Source: Mesorhizobium opportunistum WSM2075 (GTDB lineage Bacteria > Pseudomonadota > Alphaproteobacteria > Rhizobiales > Rhizobiaceae). From it: DNA of 64,000 nucleotides. Below are positions 8,790 through 17,037 of the stretch, piece by piece (the stretch's first letter is position 1; every line of letters starts with the position of its first letter). The DNA is taken from assembly GCF_000176035.2 (NCBI RefSeq), contig NC_015675.1, positions 5,212,001 to 5,276,000 on the forward strand. Direction: 5' to 3'. Position numbers and translations under genes: made by a program. The notes under the pieces are model-generated. The model worked only from the letters and a program-made list of their open reading frames with translations, had not been told where the DNA came from and did no database searches.

Positions 8790-9676
8790 ACTACTATGTT
8801 CTGCCTGGGGTCGGTATTTATGGCGGCATCAAGGTTGGCTTCCAGTTCGCGCAGTTGCTGACGGACGCCGGCGTGCCGATGGCGGTCGCGACCCCTGGCA
8901 ACCTTGCGCCTTCATGGTTCCGATGCAGTCAGCCTGTGGTGGACAGGCAGCAGGTCGTCGCGAATGCCGGGAAGAGCGATACGCTCATCTTCTCATTGCC
9001 GCACGACTATCCCGAGTTGAAGGCAACTGGGGCGCGGCTGATCTTCCACTGCCAAGGTACCGACCCCCTCATCAACCCCATTCTGCACGACAGGGATGTC
9101 ACCGTGCTGACGTGTTGGGAACAAGCGACGACTTATGCAATGTTCGTCGCCCGGCGCGTTTCGATCGATGTCGGCATATCGATCTCCGACGCTTTCTTCC
9201 ATGACGGATCCCCCAAGGATGAGCGGTGCGCAGCCTTCATGCCGCGCAGAGGCGCCGCGATAGCCCAATCGGCGAAGAAGCATGTGCTCTCCCTCCACTT
9301 CCTGCCGATTGACGGCGTTAGTGAAGATATCTGCGCGAACAGTCTTAAGCGCTCCGGGTTCTTCCTGGGCACGGCAGTCTCTGAAGGCTTCGGACTGCCG
9401 GCGCTCGAGGCGATGGCGGCGGGCTGCGTTGTAGTATCGGTTCCAGTCATCGGTGGGATGGAGTATCTCAAACATGGGCATACCGCATACATCGCTGAGC
9501 CGACAGAACTGCCAGCCGCGCTCGCCGAAATCAGCAAGCAAGGCGCAGGCTCCCGGCGTGCCGCACTGCGCGACGGCGGCGCGGCGATGGCATCCCGTTA
9601 CCGCATCGCGGTTCAGAGAAAGAAACTGCGATCTGCTATGGAGGCGGGCTTGAAGGACGCCTTGTCATGGAGCTAA
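8786..9676 (+). CDS. Glycosyltransferase, GT4-like
   Basis: 296 residues from ATG 8786, which overlaps the stop of the preceding gene (ATGA). The frame extends to 8714, but those codons lie inside the upstream gene. The C-terminal half carries VSEGFGLPALEAMAAGCVVV, the nucleotide-sugar-binding signature of GT-B family 4/1 enzymes, with the EGFG and E-x7-E type glutamates. The N-terminal acceptor domain begins with a YYVLPG strand and a Gly-rich loop. It overlaps the next gene by 10 bp, so translation is coupled along the cluster. Sugar and acceptor are not predictable. Confidence 0.8.
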   Translation: MNYYVLPGVGIYGGIKVGFQFAQLLTDAGVPMAVATPGNLAPSWFRCSQPVVDRQQVVANAGKSDTLIFSLPHDYPELKATGARLIFHCQGTDPLINPILHDRDVTVLTCWEQATTYAMFVARRVSIDVGISISDAFFHDGSPKDERCAAFMPRRGAAIAQSAKKHVLSLHFLPIDGVSEDICANSLKRSGFFLGTAVSEGFGLPALEAMAAGCVVVSVPVIGGMEYLKHGHTAYIAEPTELPAALAEISKQGAGSRRAALRDGGAAMASRYRIAVQRKKLRSAMEAGLKDALSWS

Positions 9677-10413
9677 GCGTCATCGTTCCTTCATGGGGCC
9701 TGACGGCGCTGCTGCGAAGTTGCTTGCTGCAGCTTGAGCATGCCTTGGCGAGGACACAGCTAGGCAAGACCTGTGTCGTCGTCGTCGACAATGGCTCCGC
9801 CATACCCTATCTCGCCGATGATCTCGCGCCGCCGCACGTGCGGATCGTCAGGCTGGATCTAAGGCATTCCTTCTCGGCAGCCTGCAATCGCGGCGCCCGC
9901 GAGCTTGCCGCCACACGGTACCTCTTCCTCAACAATGACGTGCTTCTGCATCCAGACGCGCTGGTGGAGATGCTTGAGATCTTCCGTGACCACAAGGTTG
10001 GCATCTGCGGCACAAGGCTGGTCTTGCCCGACGACACGATCCAGCATTGTGGTGTGCGGTTCGACGCTGGAGAACGTGGCCCCTATCACCAGGATCATGG
10101 CAGGCGAAGCGCGATCGTCAGCCGGGCGACGACTTTCCCGCAGGCCGTGACGGCGGCTGCCATGATGATCGACCATGCGGCCTTCAACGCCTTGAACGGT
10201 TTCGACGAGACATTCCCTTTCGGCTATGAGGATGTCGATCTCTGTCTTCGGGCACGGCAATTGGGAATCCGCATCGCATGTGGCCAGCGCCGGGATTCAT
10301 TGCATCTGGAATCGACCTCGGACCGGCGGCCTGACCGCCACAAGGCCTCGCGCAAACTGTTCTTCGAGCGGTGGCGTGGGCGCTACACCATAGACGGAGA
10401 CGAGAGCGGGTGA
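9667..10413 (+). CDS. Glycosyltransferase family 2 protein
   Basis: 248 residues, beginning inside the end of the previous gene. It has SVIVPSWG at the N-terminus, VVDNGS, an FLNNDVLL metal-binding motif near residue 87, and a FDETFPFGYEDVDLCLRA acceptor motif, all typical of single-domain GT2 enzymes of the rhamnosyltransferase type. It is cytoplasmic with no transmembrane helix. Its TGA overlaps the GTG start of the next gene. It is a likely partner in building the same oligosaccharide as its three neighbours. Confidence 0.85.
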   Translation: MELSVIVPSWGLTALLRSCLLQLEHALARTQLGKTCVVVVDNGSAIPYLADDLAPPHVRIVRLDLRHSFSAACNRGARELAATRYLFLNNDVLLHPDALVEMLEIFRDHKVGICGTRLVLPDDTIQHCGVRFDAGERGPYHQDHGRRSAIVSRATTFPQAVTAAAMMIDHAAFNALNGFDETFPFGYEDVDLCLRARQLGIRIACGQRRDSLHLESTSDRRPDRHKASRKLFFERWRGRYTIDGDESG

Positions 10414-11303
10414 CGCAGGCAAACGAGATATCGCTGATCGTCCATACGCGGGATTCGGCACTGACCTTGCCCCGGCTGCTGGCAACCACCGCCTGGGCAT
10501 CGGAGCGCATCGTCATCGATATGCAAAGCGGCGATGCGACCATCGAGATCGCACGTGCGGCCGGCTGCCGGGTGCTGAGTTGTGCAATCGTCGATGCCGT
10601 CGACGCAATCCGCAACCAATACCTGCCGCAGGCGCAAAACGACTGGGTGCTTGTGCTGGATTCCGACGAGTACCTCGCCGACGACGCATACGAGGCACTG
10701 CAAGGGCTCGTGCGCGATTATAGTGACAACACTGACGCCTTTGCGCTGCCAAGATTCAACTCCGTCGCCGGCCATGTCATGCGCGGCTCCGGCTTCTATC
10801 CGGATCACCAGATACGGTTCTTCCGCAAGGGGACCGTCGCCTGGCAACCAGGCCATCATCGTGTGCCGCAGGTTCTGACCGGTGCCAAGCGCCTTCGTCG
10901 GCTGGAGGCACCGAACTGCCTCCACATTCACCACGAAAACTATGTCGACATCGCTTCGTTCATTGCCCGGCAGGCGCGCTATGCGCTAAGCGATTCGTAC
11001 GATCCCAATCCCGACAATTTCGATTTCGGGACCTATGTCGCCGAGGCCTATGCCGAGTTCGAGCGGCGCCATGAGCCCGCCAATGATGGTGAACTTTCCA
11101 CCGCAGTGGCAACCGTGCTTGCCTGGGACCGGATCATGCGCGGGCTGATCCACTGGGAACGGCTAGGGCGCCAACAGCCACTCAACCCGGCCTTCTCCCT
11201 GCCGATCGTGCCAACCGCCCAAAAACATCAAGGCAGATTGCGCCATCAGCCGCGCGAGATCGGGCGCCGGCTTCGCCGGTTCTTCCAGCGTCAGCGGCGC
11301 TAG
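10410..11303 (+). CDS. Glycosyltransferase family 2 protein (WaaE/KdtX-like)
   Basis: 297 residues from a GTG start at 10410 that overlaps the upstream TGA (GTGA), with GGAG about 10 nt upstream. The N-terminal GT2 region has LIVHTRDSA, an IDMQSGD motif, VLVLDSDEYL with the DxD-like pair near residue 85, and a DHQIRFFRKG segment, resembling the beta-1,4-glucosyltransferases of the WaaE/KdtX (LPS core) family. The basic C-terminus (last 25 residues) may touch the membrane. It is the last gene of the cluster; no clear terminator follows. Confidence 0.82.
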   Translation: MTQANEISLIVHTRDSALTLPRLLATTAWASERIVIDMQSGDATIEIARAAGCRVLSCAIVDAVDAIRNQYLPQAQNDWVLVLDSDEYLADDAYEALQGLVRDYSDNTDAFALPRFNSVAGHVMRGSGFYPDHQIRFFRKGTVAWQPGHHRVPQVLTGAKRLRRLEAPNCLHIHHENYVDIASFIARQARYALSDSYDPNPDNFDFGTYVAEAYAEFERRHEPANDGELSTAVATVLAWDRIMRGLIHWERLGRQQPLNPAFSLPIVPTAQKHQGRLRHQPREIGRRLRRFFQRQRR

Positions 11304-11393
11304 TTTGCATCACTTTGCGCGCTGCGCAATTTCGATCAAACCGGCCGCGTGGAAAGGCGGCAGTATGATCTGGCCAATGCGGGAAGGAGAGCC

Positions 11394-12227
11394 ATGAACC
11401 CGACCGAAAAAGCGCTGTGGTTCGTCGAGAGCCATCTGCCGGACGCGATATCACTCGACGATGTCGCCCAAAGCAGCGGCGTGTCGCGCTTTCATGTGAC
11501 ACGGGCCTTCGGCGCCGCCACCGGCCGCTCGGTCATGGGTTATATGCGCGCGCGGCGCCTGAGCGAGGCGGCGCGCAAGCTCGCCGGCGGAGCGCCGGAC
11601 ATCCTGCGCGTCGCGCTCGACGCCGGCTACAACTCGCATGAGGCTTTCACCCGGGCCTTCCGCGACCAGTTCGGCACCACGCCGGAACTGGTGCGCGCGG
11701 AAGGTTCGACCAAGTCCCTCGAACTCGTGGAGCCAATCCTGATGGACCAGTCCCCTCTCACCAATCTTGAACCGCCACGCTTCGAGACCAGCCGGCCGTT
11801 CCTGATCGCAGGTCTCGGCGAACGCTACAGCTGCGAAACCAGCGCCGCCATACCGATGCAATGGCAGCGCTTCGGCCCCTATATCGGCAACATTCCGGGC
11901 GAGACCGGCGACGTCGCCTACGGTGTCTGCGTCAACGGCGACGATGTCGGCAATTTCGACTACATCGCCGGCGTCGAGGTGACGGACTTTTCCGATCTTC
12001 CCAGGGAATTCAGCCGCGTGCGGATACCGGCCCAGAAATATGCGGTGTTCGCGCATCGCGAGCACATCTCGACCATCCGCCGTACGGTCAACACGATCTG
12101 GAACACATGGCTGCCCGCGTCGGGGCACGAGGTGGCCGACGCGCCCGATTTCGAGCGCTATGGTCCGGAGTTCGATCCGCGTAGCGGCAATGGCGGGCTG
12201 GAGATCTGGATACCGGTCAAGACCTGA
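11394..12227 (+). CDS. AraC-family regulator with GyrI-like effector domain
   Basis: 277 residues from ATG 11394 behind GGAAGGAGA. Residues 5-105 are a double helix-turn-helix AraC domain at the N-terminus (SLDDVAQSSGVSRFHVTRAF and the GYNSHEAFTRAFRDQFG signature). Residues 120-275 are a GyrI/Rob-type effector-binding domain. This order (DNA-binding first) is that of Rob and SoxS/Rob-like multidrug regulators, so it probably responds to a hydrophobic ligand or drug. It stands alone, convergent with the MarR-GNAT gene that ends 8 bp away. The target is not visible here. Confidence 0.88.
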   Translation: MNPTEKALWFVESHLPDAISLDDVAQSSGVSRFHVTRAFGAATGRSVMGYMRARRLSEAARKLAGGAPDILRVALDAGYNSHEAFTRAFRDQFGTTPELVRAEGSTKSLELVEPILMDQSPLTNLEPPRFETSRPFLIAGLGERYSCETSAAIPMQWQRFGPYIGNIPGETGDVAYGVCVNGDDVGNFDYIAGVEVTDFSDLPREFSRVRIPAQKYAVFAHREHISTIRRTVNTIWNTWLPASGHEVADAPDFERYGPEFDPRSGNGGLEIWIPVKT

Positions 12228-12234
12228 GGCGCCG

Positions 12235-13176
12235 CTACAGTTCCAGGTTCCAGTTCTGGCCGACCAGATCCTTGCCGAAGGAACGGTGCCGCTCTTCCTC
12301 GGTCAGCTGGAAGCCGGCCGCCTGGTAGATGTGCCGGGCGGCCGAGAGAATGTCGTTGGTCCACAAGGTCAGCGTCTTGTACCCCTTGGCGCGGGCAAAG
12401 CCGATGCACTCCTCGACCAGCCGCTTGCCGATGCCGAGGCCACGTGCCGAGGGCTCGACATAGAGCAGGCGCAGCTTCGCCACCTGGTCGGACTTGCGCA
12501 CGATGAAGACCGAGCCGACCACCTCGCCTTCCCGCTCGGCGATCCAGGCGCGCTCCCATTTCGGGTCGAAGGATTTGACGAATGCGGCGAGGATCTCGGC
12601 GACCAGTGCCTCATAGGTTTCGTCCCAGCCATATTCCTGCGCGTAGAGCATTCCTTGCCGGCGGGTGATCCAGCCGATGTCGCCGACCTGCAGCGGCCGC
12701 AGGATGTAAGGCACCCCAGGTTCAGGCTTGTCGCCGAGCAGATCCTGCACAATGCGCATCGCCTTGACCAGTCGGTCCTGATCCGCGGGCACCAGACGAT
12801 CGAGCAACGCACGCACCTGATCGTGCGAATCCTGGTTAAGCGGCGCAAATGCATCCTTGCCCGCCGGCGTCAACGTAATCGAGGCGCGGCGCGCATCAGC
12901 TTCCGTGGCGGCGCGCTCGACCAGGCCCCGCTCCTCGAATTTCTTCAGCAAGCGGCTGACGTAGCCGGGATCGAGACCGAGATCGCGCACAAGGTCGCTG
13001 GCAACGAGCCCGTCGCGATGCGCAAGCTCATAAAGCACCCGCGCCTCGGTCAGCGAGAACGGGCTCTTTAACAGCCCCTCGTCAAGCAGGCCGATCTGGC
13101 GGGTATAGAAGCGGTTGAAGGCGCGGACCGCATCGATCAGTTCCTTGTTGGACACTTCCTTATGGTGAATCGTCAT
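12235..13176 (-). CDS. MarR-GNAT fusion: winged-helix regulator with acetyltransferase domain
   Basis: 313 residues. I use ATG 13176, which has CAGGAGAT upstream; the frame extends 16 codons further. Residues 10-145 are a MarR winged helix (LTEARVLYEL, DPGYVSRLLKKFEERGLVER, then the beta wing with DARRASI). Residues 155-310 are a GNAT acetyltransferase with the acetyl-CoA loop motif RGLGIGKRLV and a YQAAGF C-terminal strand. Such fusions are widespread in rhizobia and their acetyl acceptor is generally unknown. A perfect 5+3+5 inverted repeat 36 bp upstream suggests autoregulation. Confidence 0.9.
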   Translation of the reverse strand: MTIHHKEVSNKELIDAVRAFNRFYTRQIGLLDEGLLKSPFSLTEARVLYELAHRDGLVASDLVRDLGLDPGYVSRLLKKFEERGLVERAATEADARRASITLTPAGKDAFAPLNQDSHDQVRALLDRLVPADQDRLVKAMRIVQDLLGDKPEPGVPYILRPLQVGDIGWITRRQGMLYAQEYGWDETYEALVAEILAAFVKSFDPKWERAWIAEREGEVVGSVFIVRKSDQVAKLRLLYVEPSARGLGIGKRLVEECIGFARAKGYKTLTLWTNDILSAARHIYQAAGFQLTEEERHRSFGKDLVGQNWNLEL

Positions 13177-13211
13177 GAGTATCTCCTGTCGGCACAGGAT
13201 CGACCATTTAC

Positions 13212-13224
13212 TTGACGGAGTCAA
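13212..13224. promoter_or_regulatory. Inverted repeat, candidate MarR operator
   Basis: TTGAC-GGA-GTCAA is a perfect 5-bp inverted repeat with 3-bp spacer. It lies in the 61-bp gap between the MarR-GNAT start (13176) and the end of the PLP-enzyme gene (13238). Length and place suit a MarR dimer site; autoregulation is inferred. Confidence 0.5.
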
Positions 13225-13237
13225 CTATCCGGAGCGA

Positions 13238-14386
13238 TCACATCATCGGCAACACCGGCCAGCGATCGACAATTTTGCCGCCGGAAAGCACCGCGACCGG
13301 CCCGAATTGCTGCAGCACGGCCTCGCTCTGCGTCGGCCGCAGGAATGCGTAGTCGCCGGGCCGGGCGACGGCATCGGCAGGCAGGCCCATGAATTGCTGG
13401 TTGGAAGACAGGCCAAGCAGGCCGTTCGTCGTCATCCCCCGGGGAAATGCCGGTTCGGCCATCCATTTGCCGCCATAGAGGTAGCAGCCCTTGCGCGGAA
13501 ACCGGCCGAGCGCCCGCAGCAGGCGGGAAACAGCCGGCGGGCCGGGCAGCATCGGCTCGACCACTTTCAGGATCGGCGTCGCGATGAAAGCCGCCGGCTG
13601 GAAGCCATCGAGGCCAGGTGTATCGAAATCGCCGGGCAGCACGAAGGCCGAACCCATCGACACTTCATTGGCCATGCCCCCCTGGTGAAGCAGCGCGGTC
13701 TTGGAGCCGCCGATGTTGAGAATGCCGCGCTGGCCGGCGCCGAGGCACGCAACGAAAGCGGCGGCCCGCTCGGACGCTCGTGCCAGCGCCCTGGCCGGCC
13801 CACCGAACAGGCCGGGAATGTGCGGCGCATGCGCCTCATAGGCCATGACGCCCTCGCAGCGCAGCCTTTTGTGCGCCGACAGTCCCTTCAAGGCTTGCGA
13901 CAAGGCCGCCGGTTCAGCGAAGCCGCCGCGATGCAGCCCGACGTCGATTTCGAAGGCGATGCGCAGGTCGACATCGAGCTCGGCTGCCAGGGCGCCATAC
14001 TCCGCCAGCCGCTCCCGCGTGTCGATCAGCCAGCAGATGCGTGTCCGGTCAACTTCGCCCTTCGAAAGCATGGCTCTGGCCGCTCCGACCGGCATCGGCT
14101 TGCCGTACAGGAGGTCCGCATCCGGAAACGCCTTCAACACCGCCTCGCTGATCGGCGGATGGAACGTCATGAAGCGATCGGTCCCAAGCGCCTTGCCGAT
14201 GTGCGAAAGCAGCGGCAGGCAGGCGAGCGACTTGTCGACCAGCCGCACCGCAAGGCCGGGGTCAAGTCTCGCTTTGACCAGGGCAATGTTGCTATCCAGC
14301 CGGTCGCGGTCGAGCAGCAGGCAGGGCTGGAAGATGCCGGCTTGCTTCAGAGCCTCCGATAGTGTGGCGAAATAGGCGCTCATCAT
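13238..14386 (-). CDS. PLP-dependent alanine racemase-fold enzyme (amino-acid deaminase/aldolase family)
   Basis: 382 residues from ATG 14386, whose A is shared with the TGA of the upstream oxidase gene (TGATG). The sequence follows the fold-type III PLP barrel: LLLDRDRLDSNIAL at the N-terminus, a VRLVDKSL segment with the candidate Schiff-base lysine, FEIDVGLHRGG, and a C-terminal beta domain with PGDYAFLRPTQSE. Relatives include D-threonine aldolases and D-serine dehydratases, so a D-amino-acid substrate is likely but unproven. It is the last gene of an MFS-oxidase-PLP operon, suggesting uptake or export, oxidation and PLP chemistry on related compounds. Confidence 0.75.
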   Translation of the reverse strand: MMSAYFATLSEALKQAGIFQPCLLLDRDRLDSNIALVKARLDPGLAVRLVDKSLACLPLLSHIGKALGTDRFMTFHPPISEAVLKAFPDADLLYGKPMPVGAARAMLSKGEVDRTRICWLIDTRERLAEYGALAAELDVDLRIAFEIDVGLHRGGFAEPAALSQALKGLSAHKRLRCEGVMAYEAHAPHIPGLFGGPARALARASERAAAFVACLGAGQRGILNIGGSKTALLHQGGMANEVSMGSAFVLPGDFDTPGLDGFQPAAFIATPILKVVEPMLPGPPAVSRLLRALGRFPRKGCYLYGGKWMAEPAFPRGMTTNGLLGLSSNQQFMGLPADAVARPGDYAFLRPTQSEAVLQQFGPVAVLSGGKIVDRWPVLPMM

Positions 14387-15681
14387 CAGGTGCCGAAAGG
14401 GCTGGGTTCGATGCCGAACAGGCCAGCCATGTAGGGCGAGACGAAACGGTTCTGCGGATCGATGTCGCGGCGCACCGCCATCGCATCGTCCCAACGCGGG
14501 TAAAGCTTCTTCAGGTCCGCCGCTTGCAGGCTGTGCATCTTGCCCCAATGCGGCCTGCCGCCATATTTGTGGAAGATCGGCTCGGCCGCGCGCATAAAGG
14601 GCAGCGGATCGTTGGCGGCATCGTGGTGGATGGCGATCGAACAGGTCGGCCTGTCATGGAAGGGCGAAAGCCAGAACCGATCGGCCGCGACGCTGCGCAC
14701 CTCCATCGGGAAATAGACCTCGGGAAAGCGCTTCTCGGTCAGCTCGATGATTTCGGCCAGCGCCTTCGGGCCCTCCTCGAAGGGCAAATGATATTCCATC
14801 TCGTTGAATTTTGTCTGCCGGTCGCTGGCATAGACGTTGAGCCAGTCCTGCACATAGTCCTCGGATGGCACTTTGGCGACGGCGCCCAGGATCAGCCGGC
14901 GGCGCAGCGACGGCAGCCAGGCAAGCGCGGTGCGCAGCCGGCGCAGCGTCCTCAACGAGCCCTCGTCATCCTCGGTCGGGCGTGCGGTGGTCGCCTCGGT
15001 GCTGAAATCACTGGCGATGAACTGCGCATAGCCGGAGAACGGAATGTAATAGAACTCGGCCGACCGGTGCGCGGTCATCATGGTCTCGAAATCGCGCAGC
15101 ATATCGGCGATCGGCAGCACCCATTTGCGGCGGCGCAGGCGGTAGGTCGGGATGTTGTTGAGCGTCACTTCGTTGAGGATGCCGAAAGCGCCGAGCGCGA
15201 CGCCGATGGCGTGGATCATGTCCTGATCCCCTGCCCGACTGAAGTCACGGACCTTGCCAAGCCCGTCGACGATCTGCACCGTCTCCAACTGCGTATGGTA
15301 GGCGCCGAGCGTCGGTCCGGAGCCATGGGTGGCGGTTCCCAGTGCGCCGCCGATCGCCTGGCGGTCGATGTCGCCCATATTGGGCAGGCCCTGGCCGATG
15401 CCTTGCAGGATGTGCATCAGCGAACCGAGCCGCGTCCCTGCCCGCACGCGTGCCTGATGCTTTTGCGCGTCATGCGAGACCAGGCCTTCGAGTTTCTCGA
15501 GCGACAGGATCGTGCCCTGCGATTTCACCAGCGGCGTGAAGGAATGACCGGCGCCGACGACGCGGACGGGACCCGGTGCCGTGCGAATGAGATCGCCGAG
15601 TTCGCCGGCATCGGCGGGGCTGGCGATCAGCCGTGGCTCGGCGGTGACAAAGCCGGACCAGTTGCTCCAGGTTTTCGACAT
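14386..15681 (-). CDS. FAD-linked oxidase, D-arabinono-1,4-lactone oxidase type
   Basis: 431 residues from ATG 15681, 5 bp after the MFS stop. Residues 15-185 form a VAO-type FAD-binding domain: VVGAGHSFTP near 40-50, with the histidine that carries FAD covalently in aldonolactone oxidases, and GGALGTATHGSG near 110. The C-terminal ALO domain has the family HWGK motif and ends with DPQNRFVSPY. Family members oxidise sugar lactones, alditols or related polyols with oxygen. Translational coupling to the PLP enzyme downstream and the transporter upstream suggests a shared pathway; the actual substrate is not known. Confidence 0.85.
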   Translation of the reverse strand: MSKTWSNWSGFVTAEPRLIASPADAGELGDLIRTAPGPVRVVGAGHSFTPLVKSQGTILSLEKLEGLVSHDAQKHQARVRAGTRLGSLMHILQGIGQGLPNMGDIDRQAIGGALGTATHGSGPTLGAYHTQLETVQIVDGLGKVRDFSRAGDQDMIHAIGVALGAFGILNEVTLNNIPTYRLRRRKWVLPIADMLRDFETMMTAHRSAEFYYIPFSGYAQFIASDFSTEATTARPTEDDEGSLRTLRRLRTALAWLPSLRRRLILGAVAKVPSEDYVQDWLNVYASDRQTKFNEMEYHLPFEEGPKALAEIIELTEKRFPEVYFPMEVRSVAADRFWLSPFHDRPTCSIAIHHDAANDPLPFMRAAEPIFHKYGGRPHWGKMHSLQAADLKKLYPRWDDAMAVRRDIDPQNRFVSPYMAGLFGIEPSPFGT

Positions 15682-15686
15682 GGCGC

Positions 15687-16913
15687 TCACACGACAAGCC
15701 GGCGACGCCGCGCCATCAGGATGAACAGGCCGAGCAACGCCACGCTGGCGACGGCGCTGGCGGCGGCGAATTCCGGCACCGGGCGAAAATCCTTGCCGTC
15801 GATGAGCAAGGACGCCGCGACCGGACCGATCGCCAGGCCAAAGAGTTGGGCGGCCGGCACCAAAAGCACGGCGGTGCGCGTCTCGTCGGCGGTGATCGCC
15901 AGCCGGATCTGGTAGGGCACGATGAACAGGAGGATGAAACCCATCACCAGGGCGGTGACCCAGAAGGTGGTGAGGCCAGGTCCGCTGGCGAGCACGAGCG
16001 AGGCGACGACCGCGACGGCGCCAATGGCTGCGATGGCGATGCGATAGTCGATGCGCGCCTCGAACACGGTCGCCGTCGTCGCGCCCAGGACCTGCACCGC
16101 GAGGCTGGCCGAGACGATCAGGCCAACGGTGCGGCCGTCGATGCCGAATTGCGCGCCGAGCGGCTCGAGAAAGGCCCACACCGCGCCGAAGAACATGAAG
16201 TAGCAGAAGACCGACAGCAAAGCGGTGATCGAGGGAACCGTCAGCACATTGGCCAGATCCTCCTCCTTCGGCAGATCGGCGTAGTCAGCGGGAACAATGA
16301 AGGCGATCACGAGCGACAGGACGCAGACGACCGCGAGGCTGAAGAAGCCGCCGGCCGATCCGGCGGCGGGGATGACATAGAGCGCCAGCAGCAACGCCAG
16401 GGCGCATTGCGCCAGGGTCTGCATGGTGACGAAATAGCCGCCGATGCGCTCGGCTCGCCGCGAACGGGCGATCAATTCGGTGGCGACCGCGACCAGGCCG
16501 CCCTCGGCGAGACCAGCCAGGGCGCGTGCGGCCATCAATGTGCCGGCCCCGGCGGCATAGGCCGTCCATATGTTCGCCAGCGCCAGCAGCAGCAGGAGAA
16601 CCGCACTTTTCCAGCGCATATTGCGGGCGGACAGCAGCATCGCCACGATCGCCGAGCCGATGGCGATGGCGATCATCTCGGCGGTGGCAACCAGCGCCAG
16701 TTCATCGCCGCTGACATGGCCCTCGGTATAGAGAGCGCCGAGCAGAACGGGCTGCAGCCCAAGGATCAGCAGGCCGACCGACCCGATCCACAGAGCCGAG
16801 GCAAGCTGCCCGCCGGTCGGATTGCCGACCAGCCAGTCGCCATTGCCCTTGTGTCCGGTGTCCTTGTGTCCGGTATGGCCGGTGCCCGTGTGGCCGGTAT
16901 CTGTCGAAGCCAA
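15687..16913 (-). CDS. MFS transporter with His/Gly/Thr-repeat N-terminus
   Basis: 408 residues and about 12 hydrophobic helices of a major-facilitator transporter. The start is TTG at 16913, with a strong GGGAGG site 7 nt upstream. Residues 4-26 before the first helix are a His-Gly-Thr-rich repeat made by a 15-bp minisatellite, with five histidines. The first cytoplasmic loop has a weak RNMRWKSA motif. It is the first gene of the operon with the oxidase and PLP enzyme, and divergent from a TetR gene with a palindromic operator between them, so its induction is probably by the TetR ligand. Import or export cannot be decided. Confidence 0.85.
   Translation of the reverse strand: MASTDTGHTGTGHTGHKDTGHKGNGDWLVGNPTGGQLASALWIGSVGLLILGLQPVLLGALYTEGHVSGDELALVATAEMIAIAIGSAIVAMLLSARNMRWKSAVLLLLLALANIWTAYAAGAGTLMAARALAGLAEGGLVAVATELIARSRRAERIGGYFVTMQTLAQCALALLLALYVIPAAGSAGGFFSLAVVCVLSLVIAFIVPADYADLPKEEDLANVLTVPSITALLSVFCYFMFFGAVWAFLEPLGAQFGIDGRTVGLIVSASLAVQVLGATTATVFEARIDYRIAIAAIGAVAVVASLVLASGPGLTTFWVTALVMGFILLFIVPYQIRLAITADETRTAVLLVPAAQLFGLAIGPVAASLLIDGKDFRPVPEFAAASAVASVALLGLFILMARRRRLVV
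16848..16903 (-). repeat. 15-bp tandem repeat encoding a His-rich N-terminus
   Basis: Period-15 units at 16848-16862 and 16863-16877 differ at two or three positions; 16878-16892 and the partial 16893-16903 are more diverged. The period keeps the reading frame, so copy-number change would alter the length of the N-terminal tail of the MFS protein without a frameshift. Confidence 0.75.
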
Positions 16914-16950
16914 AGGCGCCTCCCAACGTCCTTGCCGCGCGGCAAAAAAA

Positions 16951-16965
16951 CTGACAATCTGTCAG
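16951..16965. promoter_or_regulatory. Perfect palindrome between MFS and TetR genes, candidate TetR operator
   Basis: CTGACA-ATC-TGTCAG is a perfect 6+3+6 inverted repeat in the 124-bp divergent intergenic region, 38 bp from the MFS start. Size and position fit a TetR dimer site controlling both genes. Confidence 0.65.
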
Positions 16966-17037
16966 GATTCCAGAAGCTGATACTTGATCATATTTGTTGT
17001 CAACCAGAATTTGGAAACGCGCGCGAAAGACCGGTGC

